Below the pieces are notes generated by a model. That model had not been told where the DNA came from. It saw only the letters and a list, made by a program, of their open reading frames with translations, and made no database searches. This document shows, one piece after another, positions 1 to 8,215 of a stretch of DNA of 16,396 nt (positions are counted from its first letter, which is position 1; every line of letters starts with the position of its first letter). Source of the stretch: an uncultured Eubacteriales bacterium. Lineage in GTDB: Bacteria > Bacillota > Clostridia > Oscillospirales > Acutalibacteraceae. Both the position numbers and the translations under genes were made by a program. Where the stretch lies: NCBI GenBank assembly GCA_934408795.1, contig CAKRVQ010000006.1, forward strand, positions 1-16,396, written 5' to 3'.

Positions 1-99
1 GAAAAGCAGGCTGCAAAGGCAATAGCTGCCGAGGCGGCAGCAGGCCCTGCAGGAACGACTGCACATTCGGAAAATGAGACGGGAGGTGAGGGCAAATGA
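1..99 (+). CDS. 3' end of an upstream gene, probably the first nucleoside ABC permease
   Basis: Reading frame 1 is open from the window edge to a TGA at 97-99. The 32 visible residues are rich in Ala, Gly and Glu and look like a hydrophilic cytoplasmic tail with no recognisable domain. The stop codon overlaps the start of the next gene in an ATGA junction, so the two genes are translationally coupled. In Bmp/Nup/Yuf-type nucleoside uptake operons the order is lipoprotein, ATPase, permease 1, permease 2. The position directly before permease 2 therefore suggests permease 1; this is inferred from order only, because the visible residues are not diagnostic. Confidence 0.6.
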   Translation, partial: EKQAAKAIAAEAAAGPAGTTAHSENETGGEGK

Positions 100-1037
100 T
101 TCTTTTGATACAATACACTCTTGTATTTTCATCCGTTCTTTTGCTTGTTGCTCTCGGAGGTTGTTTTTCGGAGCGAAGCGGCGTTATAAACCTGGGACTT
201 GAGGGTATAATGGTAATAGGCGCACTGGGCGGCGCTCTTGCTATGAGGTATATGCCGGCGTCTACACCTGCTTTTTTGATGATCCTTGCCGTTGTTATCG
301 CCGCCATTGTGTTCGGAATGCTCTACTCTTCCCTGCTCGCGGTGGCTTGCATAAATCTGAAAGCGGATCAGACCATCGTCGGAACCGCTCTCAATATGCT
401 CGGAACGGCAGGTGCAACCGTCGCGGTAAAAGCAATAAACACTGCGACAAACCCCGGTGATGTTTCCTCGACAATTCAGTACGCAAGCGCAAAACAGGCA
501 TTCATAATCAACATAAACGGTTTTGAATTCAACTGGTTTACCGTGATTGCCCTTATTGCTCTTGTCGCCGCATATGTTGTGCTCTACAAAACGAAGTTCG
601 GTCTTCGCCTTATGGCTTGCGGCGAGCATCCGCAGGCTGCCGACAGTGTCGGTATAAATGTATACAAAATGCGCGGGGCAGGCGTTATGATATCCGGACT
701 CCTCGGAGCTCTCGGCGGCATCTGCTACATACTTGTAGGTGTTTCGGAGTGGAAGTTTGAAAACGGAGTTGCGGGATTCGGTTTCCTTTCTCTGGCGGTC
801 ATGATATTCGGTCAGTGGAAACCCGTAAGGATCGCGCTTGCCGCACTTCTTTTCGGTCTCTTCCGCGCACTTTCGAATGTTTACTTCGGGTTTGATTTCC
901 TTATGGATCTCCACATTCCGGGCTCTGTGTACAATATGATGCCCTACATTATCTCACTGATAGTGCTTGCATTCACATCGCGCAAATCAAGGGCTCCGAA
1001 AGCCGAAGGTATACCGTACGACAAGGGAGCGCGTTAG
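96..1037 (+). CDS. Nucleoside ABC transporter permease (NupQ/YufQ/RnsD type)
   Basis: This 313-residue inner-membrane protein would be one of the two channel subunits of a BmpA-dependent ABC importer for purine or pyrimidine nucleosides. It is strongly hydrophobic, with about eight to ten membrane segments. Near the N-terminus it carries the family hallmark ERSGVINLGLEGIM (about residues 26-39). The cytoplasmic coupling loop GLRLMACGEHPQAADSVGIN (about 179-198) corresponds to the EAA-like loop that contacts the ATPase. The length is normal for the second, shorter permease. It starts with ATG at 96 inside the stop codon of the previous gene and is followed after 56 bp by pyrimidine-nucleoside phosphorylase, which fits a nucleoside salvage operon. 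Substrate specificity cannot be read from the sequence. Confidence 0.92.
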   Translation: MILLIQYTLVFSSVLLLVALGGCFSERSGVINLGLEGIMVIGALGGALAMRYMPASTPAFLMILAVVIAAIVFGMLYSSLLAVACINLKADQTIVGTALNMLGTAGATVAVKAINTATNPGDVSSTIQYASAKQAFIININGFEFNWFTVIALIALVAAYVVLYKTKFGLRLMACGEHPQAADSVGINVYKMRGAGVMISGLLGALGGICYILVGVSEWKFENGVAGFGFLSLAVMIFGQWKPVRIALAALLFGLFRALSNVYFGFDFLMDLHIPGSVYNMMPYIISLIVLAFTSRKSRAPKAEGIPYDKGAR

Positions 1038-1093
1038 GGCTCGGGCAGCACATAACAAACCATATAACATTTTCAAATCACGGTGATATATCA

Positions 1094-2395
1094 ATGAGAA
1101 TGTATGATATTATTAAGACTAAGCGTGAGGGCGGGCAGCTTTCGGATGCCGAGATAAAGTTCTTTATAAACGGATTTACCGACGGCAGCATACCCGACTA
1201 TCAGGCATCGGCACTTCTTATGGCGATATGCATTAACGGAATGACCGACCGTGAGACCTCGGTGCTCACAAAAGCAATGATAGCCTCGGGTGACACGGTT
1301 GATCTGTCGCGATTCGGAAGATTATCAGCCGACAAGCATTCCACAGGCGGTGTGGGAGATAAGACATCGATAATCGTCGCTCCCACCGTTGCCGCGCTCG
1401 GCGGTAAGGTCGCAAAAATGTCGGGAAGAGGCCTCGGTCACACCGGCGGAACGGTTGACAAGCTTGAGTCGATACCGGGATACCGCGTCTCTCTTTCGGA
1501 TGATGAGTTTTTGTCTCAGGCTGACAAGGTCGGCGTTGCGATAATCGGTCAGACTGCTGATCTCACACCCGCCGACAAAAAGCTTTACGCGCTCCGTGAT
1601 GTCACTGCGACTATCGACAGTATTCCGCTTATTGCCTCAAGCATAATGAGCAAGAAGATAGCGGCAGGTTCGGAAAATATTGTACTTGATGTGAAATACG
1701 GCAGCGGGGCATTTATGAAAACTCCCGAAGACGCCGTGTTGCTCGCCGAAAAAATGGTTGACATCGGTAAGCGTTTCAATCGACACACTGCCGCATTGAT
1801 AAGCGATATGAACACCCCTCTCGGAACCGAGATCGGCAATTCGCTTGAAGTCAAAGAAGCGGTCGGCGTGTTAAAAGGCGAGGTTAAAAATGATCTTCGC
1901 GATGTCAGCATTTCCCTTGCGGGTAAAATGGTCTCGCTCATTTTCGGTGTTTTCGAAGAGGAAGGCTCAAGGCGTGCTGCCGAAGCGATCGACAACGGAT
2001 CTGCTTACGAAAAAATGCTTGAATGGGTATCTGCCCAAGGCGGAGATATATCTTACATTAAGGACACCGCAAAATTCCCCGTGGCGAAGATCACCCACGA
2101 GATAAAGGCAACCGAGAGCGGTTATATAAGCTTTACTGATGCGGAAATGATCGGGACTGCAAGCACTCTGCTCGGTGCCGGCAGAAAGAACAAAGGCGAC
2201 CCGATCGATCATTCTGCCGGAATATCGATGTTCAAAAAGCGCGGTGACCGCGTTGATATCGGAGATACGGTGATGCTCCTCCATACAAATGACGAATCAT
2301 CGCTAAAATTCGCCGAAGAATTGTGCATCGGTGCGATAAAGTATTCCGAAGAGGAGCCGCCCTTTGTTCCCCACATTTATAAAACGGTGGAATAG
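1094..2395 (+). CDS. pdp: Pyrimidine-nucleoside phosphorylase
   Basis: This 433-residue cytoplasmic enzyme catalyses reversible phosphorolysis of uridine and thymidine (and deoxyuridine) to the base and (deoxy)ribose-1-phosphate. The fold is that of the thymidine/pyrimidine phosphorylase family: an N-terminal helical domain, then the phosphate-binding KHSTGGVGDK (residues 81-90) and the family signature SGRGLGHTGGTVDKLES (110-126), then the pyrimidine-binding stretch around LYALRDVTATIDSIPLIASS (about 165-185). Length matches the family (430-440). A GGTGAT ribosome-binding site lies about 8 nt before the ATG. It follows the nucleoside permease on the same strand and is followed by a terminator, so it is probably the last gene of the uptake operon. 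Thymidine phosphorylase (deoA) is the alternative name; the N-terminal MRMYDIIKTKREG pattern favours the broad-specificity clostridial/Bacillus Pdp. Confidence 0.95.
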   Translation: MRMYDIIKTKREGGQLSDAEIKFFINGFTDGSIPDYQASALLMAICINGMTDRETSVLTKAMIASGDTVDLSRFGRLSADKHSTGGVGDKTSIIVAPTVAALGGKVAKMSGRGLGHTGGTVDKLESIPGYRVSLSDDEFLSQADKVGVAIIGQTADLTPADKKLYALRDVTATIDSIPLIASSIMSKKIAAGSENIVLDVKYGSGAFMKTPEDAVLLAEKMVDIGKRFNRHTAALISDMNTPLGTEIGNSLEVKEAVGVLKGEVKNDLRDVSISLAGKMVSLIFGVFEEEGSRRAAEAIDNGSAYEKMLEWVSAQGGDISYIKDTAKFPVAKITHEIKATESGYISFTDAEMIGTASTLLGAGRKNKGDPIDHSAGISMFKKRGDRVDIGDTVMLLHTNDESSLKFAEELCIGAIKYSEEEPPFVPHIYKTVE

Positions 2396-2472
2396 TTGAC
2401 ATTTCTCTGTTTTACCGCTTTAAATGGAATGTCGGTCTTTCTCCCTTTGTATTAAAAAATATTGTTTTTAAA

Positions 2473-2528
2473 AATCGGTCTGCGTCGGTGTTTTATCAAC
2501 CGTCGCAGGCCGATTGCTTGTTTTGTGT
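2473..2528 (+). terminator. Rho-independent terminator of the nucleoside operon
   Basis: Arms 2473-2489 and 2499-2515 form a 17-bp stem with one G-U pair and one mismatch, with a 9-nt loop. A T-rich stretch (GCTTGTTTTGTGTG) follows on the + strand. It lies 78 bp after the phosphorylase stop codon. Confidence 0.75.
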
Positions 2529-2614
2529 GCGGACCTCTTTGAGTCAGCGTACGGATAGCAGCGGCAAAGCGGTGCTTCCTCTGAATAAAATTGCCGAACG
2601 CATTTTCATTCCGC

Positions 2615-2780
2615 GACTGAGCGGCAGCGCCGCGCGACCCCGAAGGGGTCGCGAAACGGGGGCTTGTCTCGGGCATACGCCCGCGGCAGCTAAGCCTTTC
2701 AGGGTTTAGCCGACCACATAAAACTAAAACAAGCCCCCGTTTGCCGCGCGCACAACGCGCGGCACGGCGCTGCTGCAGTC
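2615..2780. repeat. Nested inverted-repeat element, copy 1
   Basis: This 166-bp element is almost fully base-paired on paper. From outside inwards: GACTG 2615-2619 with CAGTC 2776-2780; GCAGCGCCG 2624-2632 with 2765-2773 (9 bp); a left side hairpin 2633-2641/2645-2653 (9 bp, GAA loop); a right side hairpin 2743-2750/2756-2763 (8 bp, CACAA loop); a central helix 2654-2667/2729-2742 (14 bp, perfect). The apex holds two more hairpins, 2670-2674/2679-2683 and 2689-2696/2703-2710 (with one G-U pair). Copy 2 at 9603-9789 has the same plan in the same orientation. It lies between two convergent transcription units. Origin as a miniature mobile element or a structured RNA cannot be decided from this window. 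Confidence 0.8.
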
Positions 2781-2807
2781 ACAGTCACATCATTTTTTAA
2801 TGGTTAA

Positions 2808-2870
2808 CGAGAGCAAGCCCTTCCGAACGGAAGGGCTTGCTCTCGTCTTGCTTTTGCTTTTCTTTTCTGC
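2808..2870 (+). terminator. Perfect 18-bp hairpin with T-rich tail on the + strand
   Basis: Arms 2808-2825 and 2828-2845 are perfectly complementary with only AA between them. The + strand continues with TCTTGCTTTTGCTTTTC, so the hairpin best fits a terminator for + strand transcription through the nested element. It also sits 34 bp beyond the stop codon of aroQ on the - strand. There the downstream sequence lacks a U-run, so termination of the aro operon by it is plausible but not canonical. Confidence 0.6.
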
Positions 2871-2879
2871 GTGATCCGT

Positions 2880-3320
2880 TTATGCATTTTCTTTTATGTA
2901 TTCGATCAGGACATCAACCGCATCAAGATAGCCGTTTACACCCCGACCCGCTATTGATTCTTTACAAACAGGCTCAATATATGAGATCCTGCGGTAGTTC
3001 TCTCTTACCGAAATGTCGCTCAAATGGACTTCAACCGCAGGAATGCCGACCGCACGCAAGGCATCCGGTATCGCTATGGAAGTGTGCGTGTAGGCGGCGG
3101 GGTTTATCACGATCCCGTCGGTGCTGCCGTAAAGTCCCTGAATGCAGTCGACAATATCACCCTCGTGGTTAGACTGAAAAAAGTCGACCTCGACCCCGAC
3201 TTTCCTGCAATGCTCGTTGATCAGCCCGATCAGCTCTTCATAGGTGACCGTACCGTAAATATCCGGCTCCCGAATACCGAGCAGATTCATATTGGGACCG
3301 TTAATTACCGCTATTTTCAT
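2880..3320 (-). CDS. aroQ: 3-Dehydroquinate dehydratase, type II
   Basis: This 146-residue cytoplasmic enzyme dehydrates 3-dehydroquinate to 3-dehydroshikimate, step 3 of the shikimate pathway. The dodecameric type II fold is recognised by the start MKIAVINGPNMNLLGIREP, the catalytic tyrosine in DIYG (Tyr22), the substrate-binding INPAAYTHTS (Asn73, His79) and EVHLSDISVRE with catalytic His99. Length is typical (about 145). The ATG at 3320 overlaps the end of the aroE-aroK gene by 20 bp, with a GAGAGG-like ribosome-binding site about 10 nt upstream. It is the last gene of the aro operon. Its position after the kinase matches the aro gene order of other Clostridia as I recall it. Confidence 0.96.
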   Translation of the reverse strand: MKIAVINGPNMNLLGIREPDIYGTVTYEELIGLINEHCRKVGVEVDFFQSNHEGDIVDCIQGLYGSTDGIVINPAAYTHTSIAIPDALRAVGIPAVEVHLSDISVRENYRRISYIEPVCKESIAGRGVNGYLDAVDVLIEYIKENA

Positions 3321-4545
3321 ACTCTTCGATCCTCTCCTTGATTTCCTCTGCCGTTGCGCTTTCGTCGGTAAAATCCACCACTATATCCGCTGCAGATTCA
3401 TACATTTCTTTTCTTTGTCTGAACAACTCCTCAACACCGAACTTTTCGGTCAGGGGGCGCCCTTTTTTATCAAGCTCGGACAATCCACGCCTGATATATA
3501 CAATGATGCCGTTTGAACGAAGCGCCGATATGTTTTCTTTTTTTGTCACCGCACCGCCGCCGCATGAGATAACCGAACTGTTTTCGTATGCCTTTTCTTT
3601 CAGCAGAAGTGTTTCTTTTTCTCTGAATCGTTCTTCGCCGTGTGACATTATATAGCTTTCGGGCGTCACACCGCAAGACTTAAAAAATTCATCGTCGCAG
3701 TCCCAAAAGCGTTTGTTTACAAGCGGCGCAAGCTTTTTCCCGACTACGGTCTTACCGCACCCGGGCATTCCTATCAGGACGATGTTTCTCTTGTTTTTTA
3801 CGACATCCTTTGCGGCTTGTGAAATTCTGTCATCGCTGATATGATCACCCGTGAACAGTTCCGAGGCATATGCCGCTTGTGCGGCAAGCATATCAATACC
3901 GTTCACCGCTTTTTTACCGAGAGACTCAGCTTGGCAAATGAGCTTTGTGACAAACGGATTGTAGATAAGATCAATTACCGCTTTACAATTTAAAAACTCG
4001 GTCAGATCCACAGGAGACTCCTCCGCGTTCGGGTACATCCCCACCGGCGTCGCATTTATCAACACATCACAGTCGGTATGCAGGTAGGCATCCTTCATTC
4101 CGCCTCCCTTACTTCGCGCCACGATCGTTGTTTCCCCTGCGCGCTCTTCTTTAAGAGCAGCGCATACGGCGGCAGCTGCTCCTCCGTTCCCGAGAACCAA
4201 AACCTTTTTGCCGCTCACCTTTATGCCGTTGATCCTAAGCAGGTACAAAAATCCGCTGCAGTCGGTATTATATCCTATCGCTTCTCCGTCTTTTACTATA
4301 ACGGTATTTACCGCGCCGACGGATCCTGCAGTCCCCGCAAGGCGGTCGCAGAGCTCGGCGGCGGTCTTTTTGAAAGGAACCGTCACATTAAACCCCGACC
4401 ATTTTCCGCTCCTTATAATGTCTCCTACCTTTTCGCGGCTTGTCTCGATAAGTTCATAGGAGTAGTTTCCGAAATATGAATGCAGTTCGGGAGAATATGA
4501 ATGCAGCAGTTTTTCGCCGATCAATGCGTACTTTTCCCGTCGCAT
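3301..4545 (-). CDS. Bifunctional shikimate dehydrogenase - shikimate kinase (AroE-AroK fusion)
   Basis: One 414-residue polypeptide carries two consecutive shikimate-pathway enzymes. Residues 1 to about 250 are NADP-dependent shikimate dehydrogenase: shikimate-binding SYSPELH (16-22), NVTVPFK with catalytic Lys59, NTD with catalytic Asp95, and the dinucleotide-binding GNGGAAAA (119-126). Residues about 253-410 are shikimate kinase: P-loop GMPGCGKT (259-266), WDCDDEF with shikimate-binding Asp284, ERFRE with Arg308, SCGGG (327-331) and the lid KGRPL. Both halves appear intact, so shikimate can be made and phosphorylated by the same protein. The junction is a short linker with no break in frame. 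A strong AGGAGGG ribosome-binding site precedes the ATG at 4545. The gene overlaps the upstream aroC fusion by 25 bp and aroQ by 20 bp. Confidence 0.95.
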   Translation of the reverse strand: MRREKYALIGEKLLHSYSPELHSYFGNYSYELIETSREKVGDIIRSGKWSGFNVTVPFKKTAAELCDRLAGTAGSVGAVNTVIVKDGEAIGYNTDCSGFLYLLRINGIKVSGKKVLVLGNGGAAAAVCAALKEERAGETTIVARSKGGGMKDAYLHTDCDVLINATPVGMYPNAEESPVDLTEFLNCKAVIDLIYNPFVTKLICQAESLGKKAVNGIDMLAAQAAYASELFTGDHISDDRISQAAKDVVKNKRNIVLIGMPGCGKTVVGKKLAPLVNKRFWDCDDEFFKSCGVTPESYIMSHGEERFREKETLLLKEKAYENSSVISCGGGAVTKKENISALRSNGIIVYIRRGLSELDKKGRPLTEKFGVEELFRQRKEMYESAADIVVDFTDESATAEEIKERIEEYENSGN

Positions 4546-5897
4546 ATTATTCCCTCCTGAAGTTTGCGGCTTTCGGACAGTATACTGCCGTAAACCCTTT
4601 CGACGCTCTCGTTATTTTCGGCATCACTGCCGCCATACGATCCGATCTTTTTGAGCAGCTCGGTTTCCCGTGCCTTGTCGGTCACGGGCAGATCGGCAGT
4701 TCTTTTGTATTCGCCGATCCTTTTTGATACATTGAATCGTGCTCTCAGCAATGCTGAGATTTTTCTGTCCAGCCGATCTATTTCGCTTCTCATATTGCAG
4801 AGATCGTCATTGTTGAGCGGGCTTTCCTCCCCGCATAAAACATCATAGACCGCAAGTGCCGCCATAGCCTCGACCACGGGCACCGCTCGCACGGCAATGC
4901 ACGGGTCGTGTCTTCCGTTTATACTTATTCTCGTCGGAGTCATAGTCGTGAGATCCACCGTGTCCTGCAAAGCAGAGATCGACGGAGTCGGCTTAAATGC
5001 CACCTTAAAAACAATGGGGGATCCCGTGCTCATTCCTCCGAGTACCCCGCCGCATCGGTTGCTTTCGGTTTCAGCGTGAACTCCGTCGGTGACGATACGG
5101 TCGTTATTCTCGCTGCCCGTTAAACGGGAAGAAGCAAATCCGTTGCCGAATTCGACTCCTTTTACACCCGGAACGGCGTACTCAAAATAAGCGATTCGGC
5201 CGTCTATACCGCCGAATCCGGCTCCGCCTATACCGACACCGAGGCCGCATACTGCGCACTCGACCACACCGCCGATACTGTTTCCTTCGCGCTTTATATC
5301 AGATATCAATGCCGCCGCATCATGCGCGGCACTTTCATCGATCATCTGCAGAATATGTGAACGGCATACCGAGCATTCATCGATAAAAGGTCCGCTGCCG
5401 ACAAAGGGCACATCATCAATACCGCCGACCGAAAGCAGGTGCGCCGACACGGTGATACCCATTTTTCGGAGTATCTGCAAAACAACGCCGCCCGCCGCGG
5501 TAAGCGGTGCAGTCATTCTTCCGGAAAACTCTCCCCCGCCTGACATATCAAAATCCGCTCCGTTTTTAACATAAGCGGGAAGATCGGCATGGCCCGGGCG
5601 CGGTATGCCTCTTAAGTCGTCATAATCATGGCTTTTAACATCGGTATTTTTAATAATGATCGTGAGCGGAGTGCCGTCGGTGACCCACTCGTGAAGTCCC
5701 GAGGTAAATATCGGGGCATCCGACTCGCATCGGGCAGATGAAAGTGCGCCTCCCGGTGCGCGTCTCGCGGTAAATGCCGCAAGCCGCTCGGGGTCCACCG
5801 AAAACCCCGCGGGCAGACCGCTAACTGTGCAGGATATCTCGGGCGAGTGAGAACTGCCCGTGACCTTTATACTTATGTTGCCGCTATAGGAAAACAA
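4521..5897 (-). CDS. aroC: Bifunctional chorismate synthase - chorismate mutase (AroC-CM fusion)
   Basis: I place the start at a TTG (5895-5897), one base after the aroA stop, because GGGAGG lies 10 nt upstream and the next residues begin the chorismate synthase fold. The longer frame back to 5975 lies inside aroA. The protein is 458 residues. Residues 1 to about 365 are FMN-dependent chorismate synthase: GSSHSPEI with conserved His17, RRAPGG (45-50), RPGHADLPAY with His103, GGGEFSGR, GGMSTGSPI, FKPTPSI and RHDPCIAVRAVPVVEAM. Residues about 369-458 are an AroQ-fold chorismate mutase: MRSEIDRLDRKISALL, the Arg/Lys-rich RFNVSKRIGEYK and PVTDKARETELL. The enzyme would convert EPSP to chorismate and then prephenate. 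Whether the mutase domain is catalytic or also regulatory is unknown. Confidence 0.93.
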   Translation of the reverse strand: MFSYSGNISIKVTGSSHSPEISCTVSGLPAGFSVDPERLAAFTARRAPGGALSSARCESDAPIFTSGLHEWVTDGTPLTIIIKNTDVKSHDYDDLRGIPRPGHADLPAYVKNGADFDMSGGGEFSGRMTAPLTAAGGVVLQILRKMGITVSAHLLSVGGIDDVPFVGSGPFIDECSVCRSHILQMIDESAAHDAAALISDIKREGNSIGGVVECAVCGLGVGIGGAGFGGIDGRIAYFEYAVPGVKGVEFGNGFASSRLTGSENNDRIVTDGVHAETESNRCGGVLGGMSTGSPIVFKVAFKPTPSISALQDTVDLTTMTPTRISINGRHDPCIAVRAVPVVEAMAALAVYDVLCGEESPLNNDDLCNMRSEIDRLDRKISALLRARFNVSKRIGEYKRTADLPVTDKARETELLKKIGSYGGSDAENNESVERVYGSILSESRKLQEGIICDGKSTH

Positions 5898-5898
5898 C

Positions 5899-7164
5899 TC
5901 AGCGGATCCTCCCTCCGAGAGATATATAGTCGTCAAAAAAGCGCGGATATGATTTACTGACCGCAGCGGTCTCATTGATTTCTACCCCGTCACGACAAAT
6001 TACCGAAGCTATCGCCGCAGCCATTACCATACGATGATCACCGTGTGTGCCGCAAGCTCCGCCCGACAAGGCAGATCTGCCTCTGCCGAAGCCCTGAACT
6101 ATGAGCGAGTCATTTCCAATGACCGCGTTCCCGCCTATTGAATTTATCATATCGGCAGTAGCAAAGAGACGGTCGCTCTCCTTATATTTCAAGGCGGCGG
6201 CACCCGACAACACGCATCTTCCCGCTGCCGCCGAGCCTAGTATTCCGAGCAGAGGAAAAAGGTCGGGAGTAGCCGAAACATCGACCGAAAACGGCTTTAT
6301 CGCAGAGGGATAGACCGTATATGCGCCTCCGCGGACATCGTGCTCTATACGCACACCGCAGCGAAACAGGATATCAAGTATGCGCTTATCCCCCTGCGCA
6401 GTTCGGTAATTAAGGCCGTGGACCGTAACGGGAAGATCGCCTATTGCTCCGAGCACAAACCAATATGCCGCCGATGACCAGTCCCCCTCCGCTTTTATGT
6501 GAGACGGCGAAGAATAGCGACCGCTTGCCGTCACTATACCGTTTTCATCCGACAATTCGACGCCGAAATCCTTCATAACGCGCGCCGTCATATCAAAATA
6601 CGGCATTGAGACAGAACGGTGTTGCGCGCTCAGTCTGAGACCGTTTACGAGCGGCAGTGAGAGAGCAAGACCGCTAAGGTTCTGAGAGGTCACCGCCCCG
6701 TCGACCGAAAACGCTCCCCCCGTCAGCTTTCCGCTGACAGAAATCCCCTCTTCGCTATTCATAACGGTAACCCCATGATTCAGGTATTCATCACGGGGGA
6801 TAAACAGTTTTCGCCTTTTAAGACTGCCCTCGTTTAAAAATGTCACGGGTATACCGAGAGCCGCAAACACGGGTAAACAGAGTCGTAGGGTTGAGGCACT
6901 CTCACCGCATAGAACATTTCCGCCCGTACATGTTTTGGAATGCGGATAAACGATCAGCCTGCCATCGATGATCTCTACCCTGCTGCCCAGCGCCTCAGCC
7001 GCACTGACGGTTGCCAGAACATCGTCGGACAGTCCGCTGATTTCGACCTCGGTCTGCGAATCCGACAAAGCCGAGCATATAATTATTCTGTGAGCAGATG
7101 ACTTTGAAGGCACGGCATTCACCGCACCTCCCGAGATATCAAAGAAAAGATTTGTTTTACTCAT
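5899..7164 (-). CDS. aroA: 3-Phosphoshikimate 1-carboxyvinyltransferase (EPSP synthase)
   Basis: This 421-residue cytoplasmic enzyme transfers enolpyruvyl from PEP to shikimate-3-phosphate. I chose the ATG at 7164, which overlaps the aroB stop by 8 bp and has GGAG 8 nt upstream; the frame extends to 7203 but that part lies within aroB. Visible motifs: AVPSKSSAHR (residues 17-26, shikimate-phosphate binding), CGESASTLRL (86-95, PEP/glyphosate loop), EGSLKRRKL, TSQNLSGLALSLPL, ATPDLFPLLG with the catalytic Asp, KYKESDRL and THGDHRMVMAAA. In the PEP loop Ala90 takes the place of E. coli Gly96 and Leu95 that of Pro101, the pattern of glyphosate-insensitive enzymes. The stop TGA is separated by a single base from the TTG of aroC. 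Confidence 0.95.
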   Translation of the reverse strand: MSKTNLFFDISGGAVNAVPSKSSAHRIIICSALSDSQTEVEISGLSDDVLATVSAAEALGSRVEIIDGRLIVYPHSKTCTGGNVLCGESASTLRLCLPVFAALGIPVTFLNEGSLKRRKLFIPRDEYLNHGVTVMNSEEGISVSGKLTGGAFSVDGAVTSQNLSGLALSLPLVNGLRLSAQHRSVSMPYFDMTARVMKDFGVELSDENGIVTASGRYSSPSHIKAEGDWSSAAYWFVLGAIGDLPVTVHGLNYRTAQGDKRILDILFRCGVRIEHDVRGGAYTVYPSAIKPFSVDVSATPDLFPLLGILGSAAAGRCVLSGAAALKYKESDRLFATADMINSIGGNAVIGNDSLIVQGFGRGRSALSGGACGTHGDHRMVMAAAIASVICRDGVEINETAAVSKSYPRFFDDYISLGGRIR

Positions 7165-8215
7165 AGCACCGCTCCGCACCGGAAATAAATTTGCAGAATT
7201 CATCGATGCTCATACTCTTCACGGTGCAGCGGCCGATCTCCTCTATCAGAACGGGGCAGATATTATCAGCCTGCCTCTTTTTATCCCGCAACGCAAATTC
7301 GGTAATCGTCTTCGGCGGAAAAGGAGATTTTATATTGCCGCAATACCTGTTGAGAACACGATCTACCCTGTCGGCGGTCGTCCTCCCGCATATCCCGACA
7401 GCCTCGCAGGCACGGGTCATCACTGAGCACCCTATAGCCACCGCCCTGCCGTGAGAGACGGAAAACCCGCTTGCCGCCTCAATCGCATGAGCTACCGTAT
7501 GACCGAAGTTCAGAATATGTCTCTTTCCTTCGTCAAATTCATCCTGCTCAACAAACGATCTTTTGACATTTATGCAGCGAAGTACGGTTTCCTCAATACC
7601 GCATCCGCCGTCGCTTTCAAGCATTCCGAAAAGCTTCGGATCGCCTATAACAGCGGTCTTTACGATCTCTCCGTATCCGTCGGTTATCAATTTCCGATCA
7701 AGAGTTTTCAAAAATCCCGTATCTATCAGCACCGCATCTGGTTGATAGAATGTACCGACAAGGTTTTTACCGTTGGGCAGGTCTATCCCGTTCTTACCGC
7801 CTATTGACGAATCTACCATTGAAAGAAGAGTGGTCGGGATATTTATAAGGTGCATTCCCCTGTTATAGCAGGATGCGGCAAAGCCCGACAAATCCCCGAC
7901 CGCACCGCCGCCGAGGGCGATCAAGGTATCCTCGCGGCCGAAGTGATTTTCGGACAAAAACGCGAGAAGCGACAAAAGTACGGAAGCGGTCTTGGCGTTT
8001 TCACTTTCGGGAGCAAAGAAAACATACTCGGAGTATCCGTGCAGCGATAAAGCCGACGCGATCCGCTCAGAATAGCATTTCGGTACGCCCTCGTCCGTAA
8101 CTATACAGACCCGTTTTCCGAAGTCCGACAACAAACCGACAAGGCGTTTTTCACTGCCCGACTCATCCAAATAAACACTATACCTTTTTGACGCGTTGAC
8201 AGTTATTTCCGCCAT
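7157..8215 (-). CDS. aroB: 3-Dehydroquinate synthase
   Basis: This 352-residue NAD- and metal-dependent cytoplasmic enzyme cyclises DAHP to 3-dehydroquinate, step 2 of the pathway. The ATG at 8215 gives a normal-length protein starting MAEITVNASKRYSVYL. The open frame continues upstream to 8398 but there overlaps the preceding transporter gene. Motifs: EDTLIALGGGAVGDLSGFAA (NAD-binding glycine loop), NIPTTLLSMVDSSIGGKNGID, the metal ligand Glu in DGYGEIVKTA, and the metal-binding histidines in HILNFGHTVAHAIE and SHGRAVAIG. The gene overlaps the ECF S component by 13 bp and aroA by 8 bp, so it is translationally coupled on both sides. Confidence 0.96.
   Translation of the reverse strand: MAEITVNASKRYSVYLDESGSEKRLVGLLSDFGKRVCIVTDEGVPKCYSERIASALSLHGYSEYVFFAPESENAKTASVLLSLLAFLSENHFGREDTLIALGGGAVGDLSGFAASCYNRGMHLINIPTTLLSMVDSSIGGKNGIDLPNGKNLVGTFYQPDAVLIDTGFLKTLDRKLITDGYGEIVKTAVIGDPKLFGMLESDGGCGIEETVLRCINVKRSFVEQDEFDEGKRHILNFGHTVAHAIEAASGFSVSHGRAVAIGCSVMTRACEAVGICGRTTADRVDRVLNRYCGNIKSPFPPKTITEFALRDKKRQADNICPVLIEEIGRCTVKSMSIDEFCKFISGAERCYE

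Noticed and set aside
129..914. 261-residue open frame antisense to the nucleoside permease
   Set aside because: The opposite strand encodes a clear ABC permease. The antisense translation is Cys/His/Arg-rich and has no start context or motif.
2837..3172. 111-residue + strand open frame over aroQ
   Set aside because: It is an antisense shadow of aroQ, which is certain from its motifs.
5898..5975. Upstream extension of aroC to an ATG at 5975
   Set aside because: It overlaps the end of aroA in another frame and adds residues foreign to chorismate synthase; the TTG at 5897 has a good ribosome-binding site and the right N-terminus.
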